Positions 52,475 through 61,257 of a DNA stretch of 64,000 bases are shown here, piece after piece. This stretch comes from CAUJIW01 sp963205175. GTDB lineage: Bacteria > Pseudomonadota > Alphaproteobacteria > Sphingomonadales > Sphingomonadaceae. The position numbers were made by a program, and so were the translations under genes. The notes beneath the pieces are model-generated. The model ran no database searches, had not been told where the DNA came from, and saw only the letters and a list, made by a program, of their open reading frames with translations. Position 1 is the stretch's first letter. The number at the start of each line of letters is the position of its first letter. Location: NCBI GenBank assembly GCA_041060555.1, contig JBEUDS010000019.1; one strand, 5' to 3'.

Positions 52475-53410
52475 ATGACCATTACCCCTGTCGATCTCGC
52501 ATTGATGGATACCGACCTGGAGGCGTTCGCGACCGCGCTCGGCCGTTCCTATCAGCAATGCGGCTTCGCGGTCGTGGCCGGTCATGACCTGCCGCCAGCG
52601 CTGATCGACGGCACGCTGGCCTGCTTCCGCCAGTTCTTCGCGCGCGAGGAGGCGGCCAAGCGCCGCTACCATGTGCCGGGCGGGCATGGCCAGCGCGGCT
52701 ACACGCCGTTCGGCGTCGAGACCGCCAAGGGGGCCACTGCCCATGATCTCAAGGAGTTCTGGCATGTCGGCCGGGAACTGCCGGCCGGCCACCCCTATCG
52801 CCAGTGGATGCCGGACAACCTGTGGGTCGACGACATCCCCGGTTTCCGCGCCAACACCTACGGCCTTTACCAGGCGATGGATGCCTTCGGCCGCCGGCTG
52901 CTGCGGGCGATCGCCTGCTTTCTCAGGTTGCCGCTGGACTGGTTCGACGACAAGGTGGACCTTGGCAACAGCGTGCTGCGCATCCTGCACTACCCGCCCC
53001 AGCCCGACGGCGCGGTGGCCGGCCACGTCCGCGCCGGCGCGCATGAGGACATCAATGTCATCACGTTGTTGCTCGGTGCTGACGAGGGCGGCCTTGAAGT
53101 GCTGGATCGCGAGGGGCGCTGGCTGCCGATCCAGCCGCCCGAGGGCTGTCTGGTCGTCAATATCGGTGACATGCTGCAACGCCTGTCCAACCATGTGCTG
53201 CCATCGACCACCCATAGGGTGGTCAACCCGGCGCCGGAGCGGATGCGTTTTGCCCGTTATTCGATGCCGTTCTTTCTCCACTTCAATCCCGACTTCCTGA
53301 TCGAGACCCTGCCGGGCTGCATTGCCGCCGACAATCCAGACCGGTACCCAGAACCGATCACGGCGCAGGCCTACCTTGAGCAGCGGCTGCGCGAGATCAA
53401 GTTGATGTAA
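52475..53410 (+). CDS. 2-oxoglutarate/Fe(II) oxygenase, isopenicillin-N-synthase-like
   Basis: 311 residues. An N-terminal DIOX_N domain (CGFAVVAGHDLPPALIDG) precedes the jelly-roll core. Iron ligands are His and Asp in AHEDINVITLL (about 190) and His in STTHRVVNP (about 248). The 2-oxoglutarate Arg lies in RFARYSMPFF (RxS motif). GGAGG five bases before ATG 52475. Substrate unknown. Confidence 0.88.
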   Translation: MTITPVDLALMDTDLEAFATALGRSYQQCGFAVVAGHDLPPALIDGTLACFRQFFAREEAAKRRYHVPGGHGQRGYTPFGVETAKGATAHDLKEFWHVGRELPAGHPYRQWMPDNLWVDDIPGFRANTYGLYQAMDAFGRRLLRAIACFLRLPLDWFDDKVDLGNSVLRILHYPPQPDGAVAGHVRAGAHEDINVITLLLGADEGGLEVLDREGRWLPIQPPEGCLVVNIGDMLQRLSNHVLPSTTHRVVNPAPERMRFARYSMPFFLHFNPDFLIETLPGCIAADNPDRYPEPITAQAYLEQRLREIKLM

Positions 53411-53453
53411 CCGGCGGGCGGGGCCGGTGTGGGCCTCGCGGGGAATGTTGTCG

Positions 53454-54362
53454 ATGCTTGTCGAGTCGCCTGAACGTCGCCGCGCCTACCGGCTGGGTCT
53501 GCTGATGGCGATGGCGGGCACGCTGATGCTGTCGCTCAAGCCGGTGCTGATCAAGATCGCCTTCGCCGAGGGTGCCAGTGCCGATGCCGTGCTGGCCTAC
53601 CGTATGTTGCTGTCGTTGCCGGTGTTCCTGCTGGTCGGCGTGCATGCCTGGCGGCGACTGGAGGTCAAGCCGGCCGTGCGCGATCTGGTGCCGGCGATGG
53701 GGGTCGGGGTGGTCGGCTATTACGTCGCCTCCTACCTTGATGTGGTGGGGCTGCAATATGTCTCCGCCCAGCTCGAACGGCTGACGCTGTTTACGTATCC
53801 GGGCATCGTGGTGCTGGCGAGCGCGGCACTGGGGCGACAGCGGATCGCCGGCCGCACGCTGCTGGCGCTGCTGCTGACCTACGGCGGTCTGCTGGTGCTG
53901 TTCGGCGGCGACGTGCGTGCCGAGGGTAGCCGGGATGTCGTGCGCGGCACGCTGCTGGTGCTGGCCTCGGCCGTGGCCTACGCCATCTACCTCATGTTGA
54001 GTGGGCGGCAGATTGCCCGCCTGGGCAGCGCGCTGTTCACCGCCGTCGGCATGAGTGCCGCCTGCGTGATGATGATCGGCCATATCGCGCTGATCGATGG
54101 CCCGGCTGGCTTTGTGATCGGTGCGACGCCGCTGGCGTGGGTGGCGCTGGTGGCGCTGTTTTCCACGATCTTGCCGGTGTTCCTGGTGTCGGCGGCGATC
54201 GGTCGGGTGGGGGCGCCTGTCGCCAGCGTGGTGGGCTGCAGCGGCCCGGTCGCCACCAGTCTGGTGGCGGTGGCGGTGCTGGGCGAGCCCTTTGGTCCCC
54301 TGCATGCGGCGGGGCTGGCGCTCGCCTCGGCCGGCATGCTGTTGCTGGGGCGGTCGCGCTAG
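53454..54362 (+). CDS. EamA/DMT-family transporter
   Basis: 302 residues with ten predicted helices in two five-helix EamA repeats (about 15-140 and 160-300). Repeat signatures are YRMLLSLPVFLLVGVHAWRR and the QYVSAQLERLTLFTYPG segment, then VASVVGCSGPVATSLVAVAV. It is probably a metabolite exporter. ATG 53454 with GGGGAA upstream is preferred to ATG 53445. It ends 67 bp before the MerR gene. Confidence 0.85.
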   Translation: MLVESPERRRAYRLGLLMAMAGTLMLSLKPVLIKIAFAEGASADAVLAYRMLLSLPVFLLVGVHAWRRLEVKPAVRDLVPAMGVGVVGYYVASYLDVVGLQYVSAQLERLTLFTYPGIVVLASAALGRQRIAGRTLLALLLTYGGLLVLFGGDVRAEGSRDVVRGTLLVLASAVAYAIYLMLSGRQIARLGSALFTAVGMSAACVMMIGHIALIDGPAGFVIGATPLAWVALVALFSTILPVFLVSAAIGRVGAPVASVVGCSGPVATSLVAVAVLGEPFGPLHAAGLALASAGMLLLGRSR

Positions 54363-54393
54363 GTGAATGCACCGCCATCGTCGCGCGGACGCG

Positions 54394-54415
54394 TTGACGT
54401 TTACGTAAACGTCAA
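54394..54415. promoter_or_regulatory. 22-bp perfect palindrome, operator of the MerR-fad operon
   Basis: The sequence from TTGACGTTTAC at 54394 to its exact reverse complement ending at 54415 pairs at all 11 positions. Its first six bases, TTGACG, also serve as a -35 box. The centre falls in the 17-bp spacer, exactly where MerR-type regulators bind. Confidence 0.8.
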
Positions 54416-54429
54416 CTAGAGTCCCGTCC
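54394..54429 (+). promoter_or_regulatory. sigma70-type promoter of the MerR gene, probably leaderless
   Basis: TTGACG (54394-54399), a 17-bp spacer, and TAGAGT (54417-54422). Transcription would begin within a base or two of the ATG at 54430. No ribosome site precedes that ATG. Confidence 0.55.
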
Positions 54430-54876
54430 ATGAAGCCGCCGTCCGATTCCGCCTTCGCCGAATTGTCGTCTCCTGAGTCGTCGTGCGCGGCGGGGCAGGC
54501 ATTCACCATCACCGACCTGGCGATGGAGTTCGGGGTTACGCCGCGGGCGATCCGTTTCTACGAGGATCAGGGCCTGATCAACCCCGAGCGGCGCGGTCAG
54601 AACCGGGTATACTCCAAGCGTGATCATGCCCGACTGGCCTGGATACTGAGGGGCAAGCGCGTCGGTTTCAGTCTGGCCGAGATTCATGAGATGATCGACC
54701 TTTACGACCTGGGCGACGGTCGGGTCACCCAGCGTCAGGTGACGTTGGCCAAGTGTCGGGCGCGGATTGCCGCGCTGGAGGAGCAGCGCCGGGACATCGA
54801 TCACATGATCGAGGAACTGGAACAATTCTGCGTTACCCTCGAAACACTTGTCTTGCCGGGTTCAAAGACAATCTGA
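54430..54876 (+). CDS. MerR family regulator of beta-oxidation
   Basis: 148 residues. A 27-residue lead precedes the winged HTH FTITDLAMEFGVTPRAIRFY and EDQGLINPERRGQNRVYSKR (about 25-65), then a long dimerisation coil RQVTLAKCRARIAALEEQRR. Only two Cys are in the C-terminal half, with no metal-binding pattern, so it resembles the LiuR-like MerR proteins that control acyl-CoA breakdown. It is first in the operon with fadE, fadA and fadB and sits behind its own palindrome, implying autoregulation. Confidence 0.87.
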   Translation: MKPPSDSAFAELSSPESSCAAGQAFTITDLAMEFGVTPRAIRFYEDQGLINPERRGQNRVYSKRDHARLAWILRGKRVGFSLAEIHEMIDLYDLGDGRVTQRQVTLAKCRARIAALEEQRRDIDHMIEELEQFCVTLETLVLPGSKTI

Positions 54877-54905
54877 GGGTGCGCCCTCGTACAGAGGAGG
54901 AATAC

Positions 54906-56699
54906 ATGCCTGTCTACACAGCGCCTGTGCGGGATACGCTGTTTGTTCTCAACGACGTGCTGCATCTGGATCGCTATGCCAACCTGCCGGGCTTCACCGA
55001 GGCCACGCCGGACATGGTGGGGGCCATTCTGGAGCAGGGCGGGGCATTCGTGCAGGAGGTGCTGCACCCGTTGAACCAGGTGGGCGACGAGCATGGCTGC
55101 AAGCGGGCCGATGATGGTTCGGTGACGACGCCGCCGGGGTTCAGGGACGCTTATGCCCAGTTCGTCGAGGGCGGCTGGGGTACCTTGTCGGCGCCGACCG
55201 AGTATGGCGGTCAGGGGATGCCCCATGTCATCGCCACCGCGTTCGAGGAATACATGATTTCCGCCAATATGGCGTTCGCCATGTATCCCGGCCTCACCCA
55301 TGGCGCCATCGCCGCCATCCAGGTGGTGGGGTCGGACGCGCAGAAGCGCAAGTATCTCCCGAACATGATCGCCGGTACCTGGACCGGCACCATGAATCTC
55401 ACCGAACCGCATTGCGGCACCGACCTTGGCCTGCTGCGCACCAAGGCGGAAGAACAGCCGGACGGCAGCTACAGGATCACTGGCACCAAGATCTTCATCT
55501 CCGCCGGCGAGCATGATCTGGCGGAGAACATCATCCACCTGGTGCTGGCCAAGCGCACCGGCGCGCCCGACAACGTGAAGGGCATCTCGCTGTTCATCGT
55601 GCCGAAGTTTCTTGTCAACGACGATGGCACGCTGGGCGCGCGCAACGGCGTGACCTGCGGCGCGATCGAGAAGAAGATGGGCATTCACGGCAACGCCACC
55701 TGCGTGCTGAACTATGACGGCGCCACCGGCTATCTGATCGGCGAAGCCGAAAAGGGCCTGGCCGCCATGTTCATCATGATGAACGCGGCGCGTCTGGGTG
55801 TTGGCCTGCAAGGCCTGTCGCAGGGTGAGATCGCCTATCAGAACGCCGTCAAATATGCCCGGGAGCGACTCCAGGGCCGGGCGCTGACCGGTCCAGCCGA
55901 CCCCTCCGCCAAGGCCGACCCGATCATCGTTCATCCCGACGTGCGGCGGATGCTGATGGACATGCGCGCCTGGAACGAGGGCGGCCGCGCGCTTATCCTG
56001 TGGGGCGCGCTGATGGTCGACCTCACCCACAAGGCGGCAAGCGAGGAGGAGCGCGAGCGCGCCAACGACCTGGTGTCGCTGCTCACCCCGGTCATCAAGG
56101 GCGTCCTCACCGACAAGGGTTACGAGGGCGCGACGCTGGCGCAGCAGTGCTTCGGCGGCCACGGCTACATCCGTGAGCACGGCATGGACCAGTTCGTGCG
56201 CGATGCCCGCATCGCCATGATCTATGAAGGCACCAATGGCGTGCAGGCGATGGATCTGGTTGGCCGCAAGCTGGCCCAGAACGGTGGCCGGGCGCTGCGC
56301 ACCTTCCTTGAGATCGTTTCGGCCTATTGCGCCGAGCAGAAGACCGACGAGAAGATGGCGCCCATCGTCGAGCCGCTGGAGAAGGCGGTCGGCCAGTTGC
56401 AGGCGGCGACCATGTGGCTGATGCAGAATGGACTGGCCAACCCCAACAATGCCGGCGCGGCGGCCTACCCCTACATGCATCTGCTGGGTCTGGTGGCAGT
56501 CGGCCACATGTGGGCGCAGATGGCCCGCGCGAGCCTGGATGCGCTGGCCGCCGGTGCGTCCGATGTCGGTTTCCATGAAGCAAAGCTGATTACCGCCCGC
56601 CACTTTGCCGCCCGCCATCTGCCGGAGACGGCATCGCTGCGGCGCAAGATCGAGGCTGGCGCCGAGACCATCATGGCGCTGGCCGCCGACGTGTTTTGA
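54906..56699 (+). CDS. acyl-CoA dehydrogenase, long form (FadE/DmdC-like)
   Basis: 597 residues, the long ACAD architecture with an extra C-terminal domain (about 470-597). FAD and substrate segments are GTMNLTEPHCGTDLGLLRTK and KIFISAGEHDL. The catalytic Glu is in MIYEGTNGVQAMDLVGRK (about 440). It would oxidise fatty or methylthio-acyl-CoA in beta-oxidation. GAGGAGG sits directly upstream of ATG 54906. Confidence 0.93.
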   Translation: MPVYTAPVRDTLFVLNDVLHLDRYANLPGFTEATPDMVGAILEQGGAFVQEVLHPLNQVGDEHGCKRADDGSVTTPPGFRDAYAQFVEGGWGTLSAPTEYGGQGMPHVIATAFEEYMISANMAFAMYPGLTHGAIAAIQVVGSDAQKRKYLPNMIAGTWTGTMNLTEPHCGTDLGLLRTKAEEQPDGSYRITGTKIFISAGEHDLAENIIHLVLAKRTGAPDNVKGISLFIVPKFLVNDDGTLGARNGVTCGAIEKKMGIHGNATCVLNYDGATGYLIGEAEKGLAAMFIMMNAARLGVGLQGLSQGEIAYQNAVKYARERLQGRALTGPADPSAKADPIIVHPDVRRMLMDMRAWNEGGRALILWGALMVDLTHKAASEEERERANDLVSLLTPVIKGVLTDKGYEGATLAQQCFGGHGYIREHGMDQFVRDARIAMIYEGTNGVQAMDLVGRKLAQNGGRALRTFLEIVSAYCAEQKTDEKMAPIVEPLEKAVGQLQAATMWLMQNGLANPNNAGAAAYPYMHLLGLVAVGHMWAQMARASLDALAAGASDVGFHEAKLITARHFAARHLPETASLRRKIEAGAETIMALAADVF

Positions 56700-56741
56700 A
56701 CCTGAGTATCCATAGCCTTATTCAAACGAGGGAGAGACGAC

Positions 56742-57953
56742 ATGGCTGAGGCATATATCTACGACGCCGTGCGCACGCCGCGCGGCAAGGGCCGCCCTGA
56801 CGGGTCGCTGCACGAGATCACCCCGATCCAGCTGGCAACGCAGGTGCTCCAGGCGGTGCGTGACCGCAACAACATCGATACCGCCGATGTCGACGACGTG
56901 GTGCTGGGTTGCGTGGCGCCGGTGGGCGAGCAGGGCTCCGACATTGCCCGCGTGGCCGTGCTCAATGCCGACTATGCCGAGACCACGGCGGGTGTGCAGA
57001 TCAACCGTTTCTGTGCCTCCGGCCTTGAGGCGGTCAACATGGCGGCGGCCAAGGTGATCGCCGGTGAGGCGGAATTCGCCATCGGCGGTGGCGTCGAATC
57101 GATGAGCCGTATCCCGATGGGTTCCGACGGCGGTGCCTGGCCGATGGACCCGGCAGTCGCCTTCAAGACCTACTTCGTGCCCCAGGGCGTCGGCGCCGAC
57201 CTGATCGCCACCAAATACGGCTTCAGCCGCGACGACGTGGACGCCTATGCGGTGGAGAGCCAGAAGCGTGCCGCCCGTTCGTGGGCGGAGAACCGCTTTG
57301 CCAAGTCGATCATTCCGGTGAAGGATGTCATCGGTGAGGTGGTGCTGGACCGTGACGAGCACATGCGCCCGGACACCGACATGCAGTCGCTGGCCAGCCT
57401 CAAGGCATCGTTCACCGACATCGGCGAGACCATGCCCGGCTTCGACCATGTGGCGCTGCTGCGCTATCCGGAAGTGGAGCGTATCAACCACGTCCACCAC
57501 GCCGGCAACTCCAGCGGCATTGTCGACGGGGCGTCCGCCGTGCTGGTGGGCAACAAGGCAATCGGCGAGAAATACGGCCTGAAGCCGCGTGCCCGCATCA
57601 AGGGCATGGCCTCGATCGGCTCCGAACCGGCCATCATGCTCACCGGTCCGGCGCTGGTCAGCCAGAAGCTGCTGAAGCGGCTGGGCATGAGCGTTTCCGA
57701 CATCGACCTCTACGAACTCAATGAGGCGTTCGCCAGTGTGGTGCTGCGCTACATGCAGGCGCTCGACATTCCCCACGACAAGATCAACGTCTGTGGCGGC
57801 GCCATCGCCATGGGTCATCCGCTGGGTGCCACCGGCGGCATGATTCTCGGCACGGTGCTCGACGAACTGGAGCGCACCGGCAAGGGAACCGCCCTGATCA
57901 ATCTGTGCGTCGGCGCCGGCATGGGCACCGCCACGGTGATCGAACGCATTTGA
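56742..57953 (+). CDS. fadA: acetyl-CoA C-acyltransferase (thiolase)
   Basis: 403 residues. The nucleophilic Cys lies in INRFCASGLEAVNMA (about 91), the His in AMGHPLGATGG (about 360) and the second Cys in LINLCVGAGMGTA near the end. It cleaves 3-ketoacyl-CoA. It follows fadE by 42 bp and precedes fadB. Confidence 0.95.
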   Translation: MAEAYIYDAVRTPRGKGRPDGSLHEITPIQLATQVLQAVRDRNNIDTADVDDVVLGCVAPVGEQGSDIARVAVLNADYAETTAGVQINRFCASGLEAVNMAAAKVIAGEAEFAIGGGVESMSRIPMGSDGGAWPMDPAVAFKTYFVPQGVGADLIATKYGFSRDDVDAYAVESQKRAARSWAENRFAKSIIPVKDVIGEVVLDRDEHMRPDTDMQSLASLKASFTDIGETMPGFDHVALLRYPEVERINHVHHAGNSSGIVDGASAVLVGNKAIGEKYGLKPRARIKGMASIGSEPAIMLTGPALVSQKLLKRLGMSVSDIDLYELNEAFASVVLRYMQALDIPHDKINVCGGAIAMGHPLGATGGMILGTVLDELERTGKGTALINLCVGAGMGTATVIERI

Positions 57954-58026
57954 TGATGGGGCCGGGGCGCCGTCGCCCTTAGTCGGGTGGCGCGGCACAC
58001 GGCCGATTATTCCGGGGAGTTTTTTC

Positions 58027-60225
58027 ATGACCGAGACGATCAAGTTCGACCTCGATGCCGACGGCATCGCGCTGCTGACCATCGACGTGCCGGGGGTGAC
58101 GATGAACGTCATCACGCCGGAGTTTCAGCGTGATCTCACCGCGCTGATCGAGAAGATTGCCGCTGACGAGGCGATCAAGGGTGCCGTCATCACCTCCGGC
58201 AAGGCCACCGGCTTCGTCGCCGGCGCCGACCTGAAGGGCATGAGCGGGGCCTTCGGTGGCGCGGGTGCCGGCGGTGGCGGCGGCAGATCGCGGGCGGCGG
58301 CGATGTTCGAGGCCGTTTCCACCCTCAACCGCATTTTCCGTCGCCTGGAGACCTGCGGCAAGCCGTTCGCGGCGGCGATCAATGGTCTGGCGATGGGGGG
58401 CGGCCTGGAGCTGTGCCTGGCATGTCACTACCGGGTGGTCGCCGACAATCCGAAGCTGCAGCTGGGTCTGCCGGAAGTACTGGTCGGCCTGCTGCCGGGG
58501 GCCGGCGGCACCCAGCGGCTGCCGCGTCTGGCGGGCGTGCAGGCGGCGCTGATGTATCTGGTGCAGGGCAAGTCGATGAGCCCGGCGGAAGCCAAGGGCA
58601 TGAACGTGGTTCATGAGGTGGCGCCGGCGGACGAGCTGGTGGCGCGTGCCAAGGCGTGGGTGAAGGCGAACCCGAAGGCCGTGCAGCCGTGGGACGTCAA
58701 GGGCTTCCGGTTCCCCGGTGGCGTGGGCGGCATGAACCCCAATTTCGCGCAGACCTTCATTGGTGGCAACGGCATGATCACCAAGGAGACGCTGGGCAAC
58801 TACAACGCCCCGCGCGCCATCATGTCGGCGGTGTTCGAAGGCACGCCGCTGCCGATGGACAAGGCGCTGAGAATCGAGAGCAAGTATTTCACCAAGCTGG
58901 CGCTCGATCCGCAGGCGATGAACATGGTGCGTTCGCTGTTCGTCTCCAAGCAGGCTGCCGAGAAGGGCGCCCGTCGTCCCAAGGGTGTCGAGAAAAGCCC
59001 GACCAGGAAGCTCGCCATGCTGGGCGCCGGCATGATGGGCGCGGGCATCGCCTATGTGTCGGCCAAGGCCGGCATCGAGGTGGTGCTGCTCGACCGCGAT
59101 CTCGCGGCGGCGGAAAAGGGCAAGGACTATTCGCGCAAGCTGGTTGAGAAGGCCGTGAAGCGCGGCAGCCTGAGCCAGGACAAGGCCGAGGCCATGCTGG
59201 CGCTGATCAAGACCACCGACAAGTATGAGGACCTCGCCGGCTGCGACCTGGTCATCGAGGCGGTGTTCGAGGACCGTGGCCTGAAGGCGGATGTCACCAA
59301 GAAGACCCAGGCGGTGCTGGGCGCCGACACCATCTTCGGCTCCAACACCTCGACGCTGCCGATCACCGGGCTCGCCGAGGCGTGGGACAAGCCGGAGAAT
59401 TTCATCGGCATCCACTTCTTCTCGCCGGTCGACAAGATGCCGCTGGTCGAGATCATCATGGGCAAGAAGACCGGTGACGCCGCGCTCGCCAAGGCGCTCG
59501 ACTATGTGGCGCAGATCAAGAAGACGCCGATCGTCGTCAACGACAGTCGCGGCTTCTACACCTCGCGCTGCTTCGGCACCTATGTCACCGAGGGCTACAT
59601 CATGGCCGGCGAGGGCATCAACCCGGCGCTCATCGACAATTGCGGTCGCCAGGCCGGCATGCCGGTGGGGCCGCTGGCGGTGGGCGACGAGGTGTCGATC
59701 GACCTGTCGTACAAGGTGAAGAAGCAGACCGCGGCGGACCTCGGCGACGCTTACAAGCCGACGCCGGGCGACAAGGTGGTCGACCGGATGTACGAACTGG
59801 GTCGCTTTGGCCGCAAGACCGCCAAGGGCTTTTACGAATACCCCGCCGACGGTGGCCGCAAGTTCCTGTGGCCGGGCATCGCCGAGGAATTCGGGCGGTT
59901 GCCCGACGATGAGCAGCCGACACCGGCCGAGGTCAAGAAGCGGCTGATTTTCCGTCAGCTCGTCGAGTGCGCGCGCTGCTATGAGGAAGGTGTGCTGGTC
60001 ACGCCGGAAGACGGCGACCTGGGCGCCATCTTCGGCTGGGGCTTCGCGCCGTTCACCGGCGGGCCGCTCAGCCACATGGATACGCTGGGCATCGCCAATG
60101 TGGTGCGCGAGCTGGACGCGCTGGCGCAGAAGTACGGCGAGCGTTTTGCACCGCCCAAGCTGCTGCGTGACATGGCGGCCGCTGGCGAGACCTTCTACAG
60201 CCGGGCGGCGAAGAAGGCCGCCTGA
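58027..60225 (+). CDS. fadB: multifunctional enoyl-CoA hydratase/3-hydroxyacyl-CoA dehydrogenase
   Basis: 732 residues. N-terminal crotonase domain (1-190): FVAGADLKGM, then MGGGLELCLACHYRVVAD and LPEVLVGLLPGAGGTQRLPR hold the oxyanion hole and Glu residues. The NAD-binding 3-hydroxyacyl-CoA dehydrogenase follows from about 320 (MLGAGMMGAGIAYVSAKAG), with HFFSPVDKMPLVEII containing the catalytic His. Two C-terminal dehydrogenase domains end at 732. Normal length for FadB/FadJ. Confidence 0.95.
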   Translation: MTETIKFDLDADGIALLTIDVPGVTMNVITPEFQRDLTALIEKIAADEAIKGAVITSGKATGFVAGADLKGMSGAFGGAGAGGGGGRSRAAAMFEAVSTLNRIFRRLETCGKPFAAAINGLAMGGGLELCLACHYRVVADNPKLQLGLPEVLVGLLPGAGGTQRLPRLAGVQAALMYLVQGKSMSPAEAKGMNVVHEVAPADELVARAKAWVKANPKAVQPWDVKGFRFPGGVGGMNPNFAQTFIGGNGMITKETLGNYNAPRAIMSAVFEGTPLPMDKALRIESKYFTKLALDPQAMNMVRSLFVSKQAAEKGARRPKGVEKSPTRKLAMLGAGMMGAGIAYVSAKAGIEVVLLDRDLAAAEKGKDYSRKLVEKAVKRGSLSQDKAEAMLALIKTTDKYEDLAGCDLVIEAVFEDRGLKADVTKKTQAVLGADTIFGSNTSTLPITGLAEAWDKPENFIGIHFFSPVDKMPLVEIIMGKKTGDAALAKALDYVAQIKKTPIVVNDSRGFYTSRCFGTYVTEGYIMAGEGINPALIDNCGRQAGMPVGPLAVGDEVSIDLSYKVKKQTAADLGDAYKPTPGDKVVDRMYELGRFGRKTAKGFYEYPADGGRKFLWPGIAEEFGRLPDDEQPTPAEVKKRLIFRQLVECARCYEEGVLVTPEDGDLGAIFGWGFAPFTGGPLSHMDTLGIANVVRELDALAQKYGERFAPPKLLRDMAAAGETFYSRAAKKAA

Positions 60226-60246
60226 TCCCCGAAGGATATCGGGACA

Positions 60247-60277
60247 AGAGGCCCGTGGCACTGCCGCGGGCCTCTTT
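60247..60277 (+). terminator. rho-independent terminator after fadB
   Basis: AGAGGCCCGTGG and CCGCGGGCCTCT form a 12-bp stem with one T-G wobble and a CACTG loop, followed by TTC. It ends the fad operon. Confidence 0.75.
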
Positions 60278-60300
60278 CGTCGTGGTGAGCGGCGGCGTGT

Positions 60301-61023
60301 CTACAAAGGATATTTGATCGCGCCGCTGTGCAGCAGCCGGATGACGTGCGAAATCAGTTTGCGGACCTGATCAAGTCGCGCGCCGTCGCCCAGCGGACCC
60401 TTGCTCATCAGAAGCCCCATGTGCGCGGCCATGGCGAAGTCGGACGCCAGCTGCAACTCATCCCAGCGATCCTTCCATTGCGGGAAGGATTTGACCATTT
60501 CCTCCGACCACAAGCGATCATAACGGGCGGCAGCGGCCTGGAAGTATTCGTTGAGCTCGGGGGCGGTGCGTGCGGCCACCGCCAGTTCTAGGTACGCGGC
60601 ATACTCTCGCGTCTGCACACTTTTCCAGTACATGTCGGTGGCTTCCGCCACCGCCGCGCTGCCCAACGTGCGGCTCTTGCGGAAGTCGTCGAGAAAACGC
60701 TCCATACGCCGGTAGAAGGTGTAGTCCACCACACCCGCCACCAGCGCCATCTTGCTGGGAAAGTGATGCGCCATGGTGCCGCGCGAGACCTTGGCGGTTT
60801 GCGCCACCAGCTGTGTCGACAGCCCGGCATAGCCATGCGCGGTCAGGCAGTTGATCGCCGCTTCCAGCAACATCAGCTGCATCTCGGCGCTTTTGCGCTT
60901 TTGCCAGCTCGCGGACAAGTTGGCGATCGCCGCCGGTTGGATGCCGGAAAGCATGGCATCGGCCGCCACGTCGCGGGCATCGGTGGTCGTCACGGGCTCG
61001 GCGAGAGTTTTGGTCGGCGGCAT
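60301..61023 (-). CDS. TetR family transcription regulator
   Basis: 240 residues. The HTH spans about 50-90: LLEAAINCLTAHGYAGLSTQ, LVAQTAKVSRGTMAHHFPSK. The preceding 40 residues are an extended tail. The C-terminal ligand domain is helical. AAGGTG four bases upstream selects ATG 61023. It diverges from the TonB receptor across 234 bp and probably controls it and the oxygenase. Confidence 0.9.
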   Translation of the reverse strand: MPPTKTLAEPVTTTDARDVAADAMLSGIQPAAIANLSASWQKRKSAEMQLMLLEAAINCLTAHGYAGLSTQLVAQTAKVSRGTMAHHFPSKMALVAGVVDYTFYRRMERFLDDFRKSRTLGSAAVAEATDMYWKSVQTREYAAYLELAVAARTAPELNEYFQAAAARYDRLWSEEMVKSFPQWKDRWDELQLASDFAMAAHMGLLMSKGPLGDGARLDQVRKLISHVIRLLHSGAIKYPL

Positions 61024-61257
61024 TGTCACCTTGCGAATACGGGTCGGTCAATCTGCGTTGCGCCGGCGTCAAACTCATCGCGCCGACAGGCACTCATCAA
61101 AGTATGAGGATGGCCCCGCTATAGCAAACTGGTAAAACCGGCACAATTGATGGTTTCCGACAGAGGGGCCGATAAAAAGTGCCGGGGGAGGGTTGGCTGT
61201 GGTTGCTCGCACCAGTCTCCCTGGCCTGTCGCAACAATGACGCAGGGAGGAAAGTTT
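61024..61257. promoter_or_regulatory. divergent control region between tetR and the TonB receptor
   Basis: AAACC and GGTTT arms flank GGCACAATTGAT around 61130-61155, a possible TetR operator. TATAGC near 61120 could be a -10 box. No strong -35 was seen. Confidence 0.35.
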
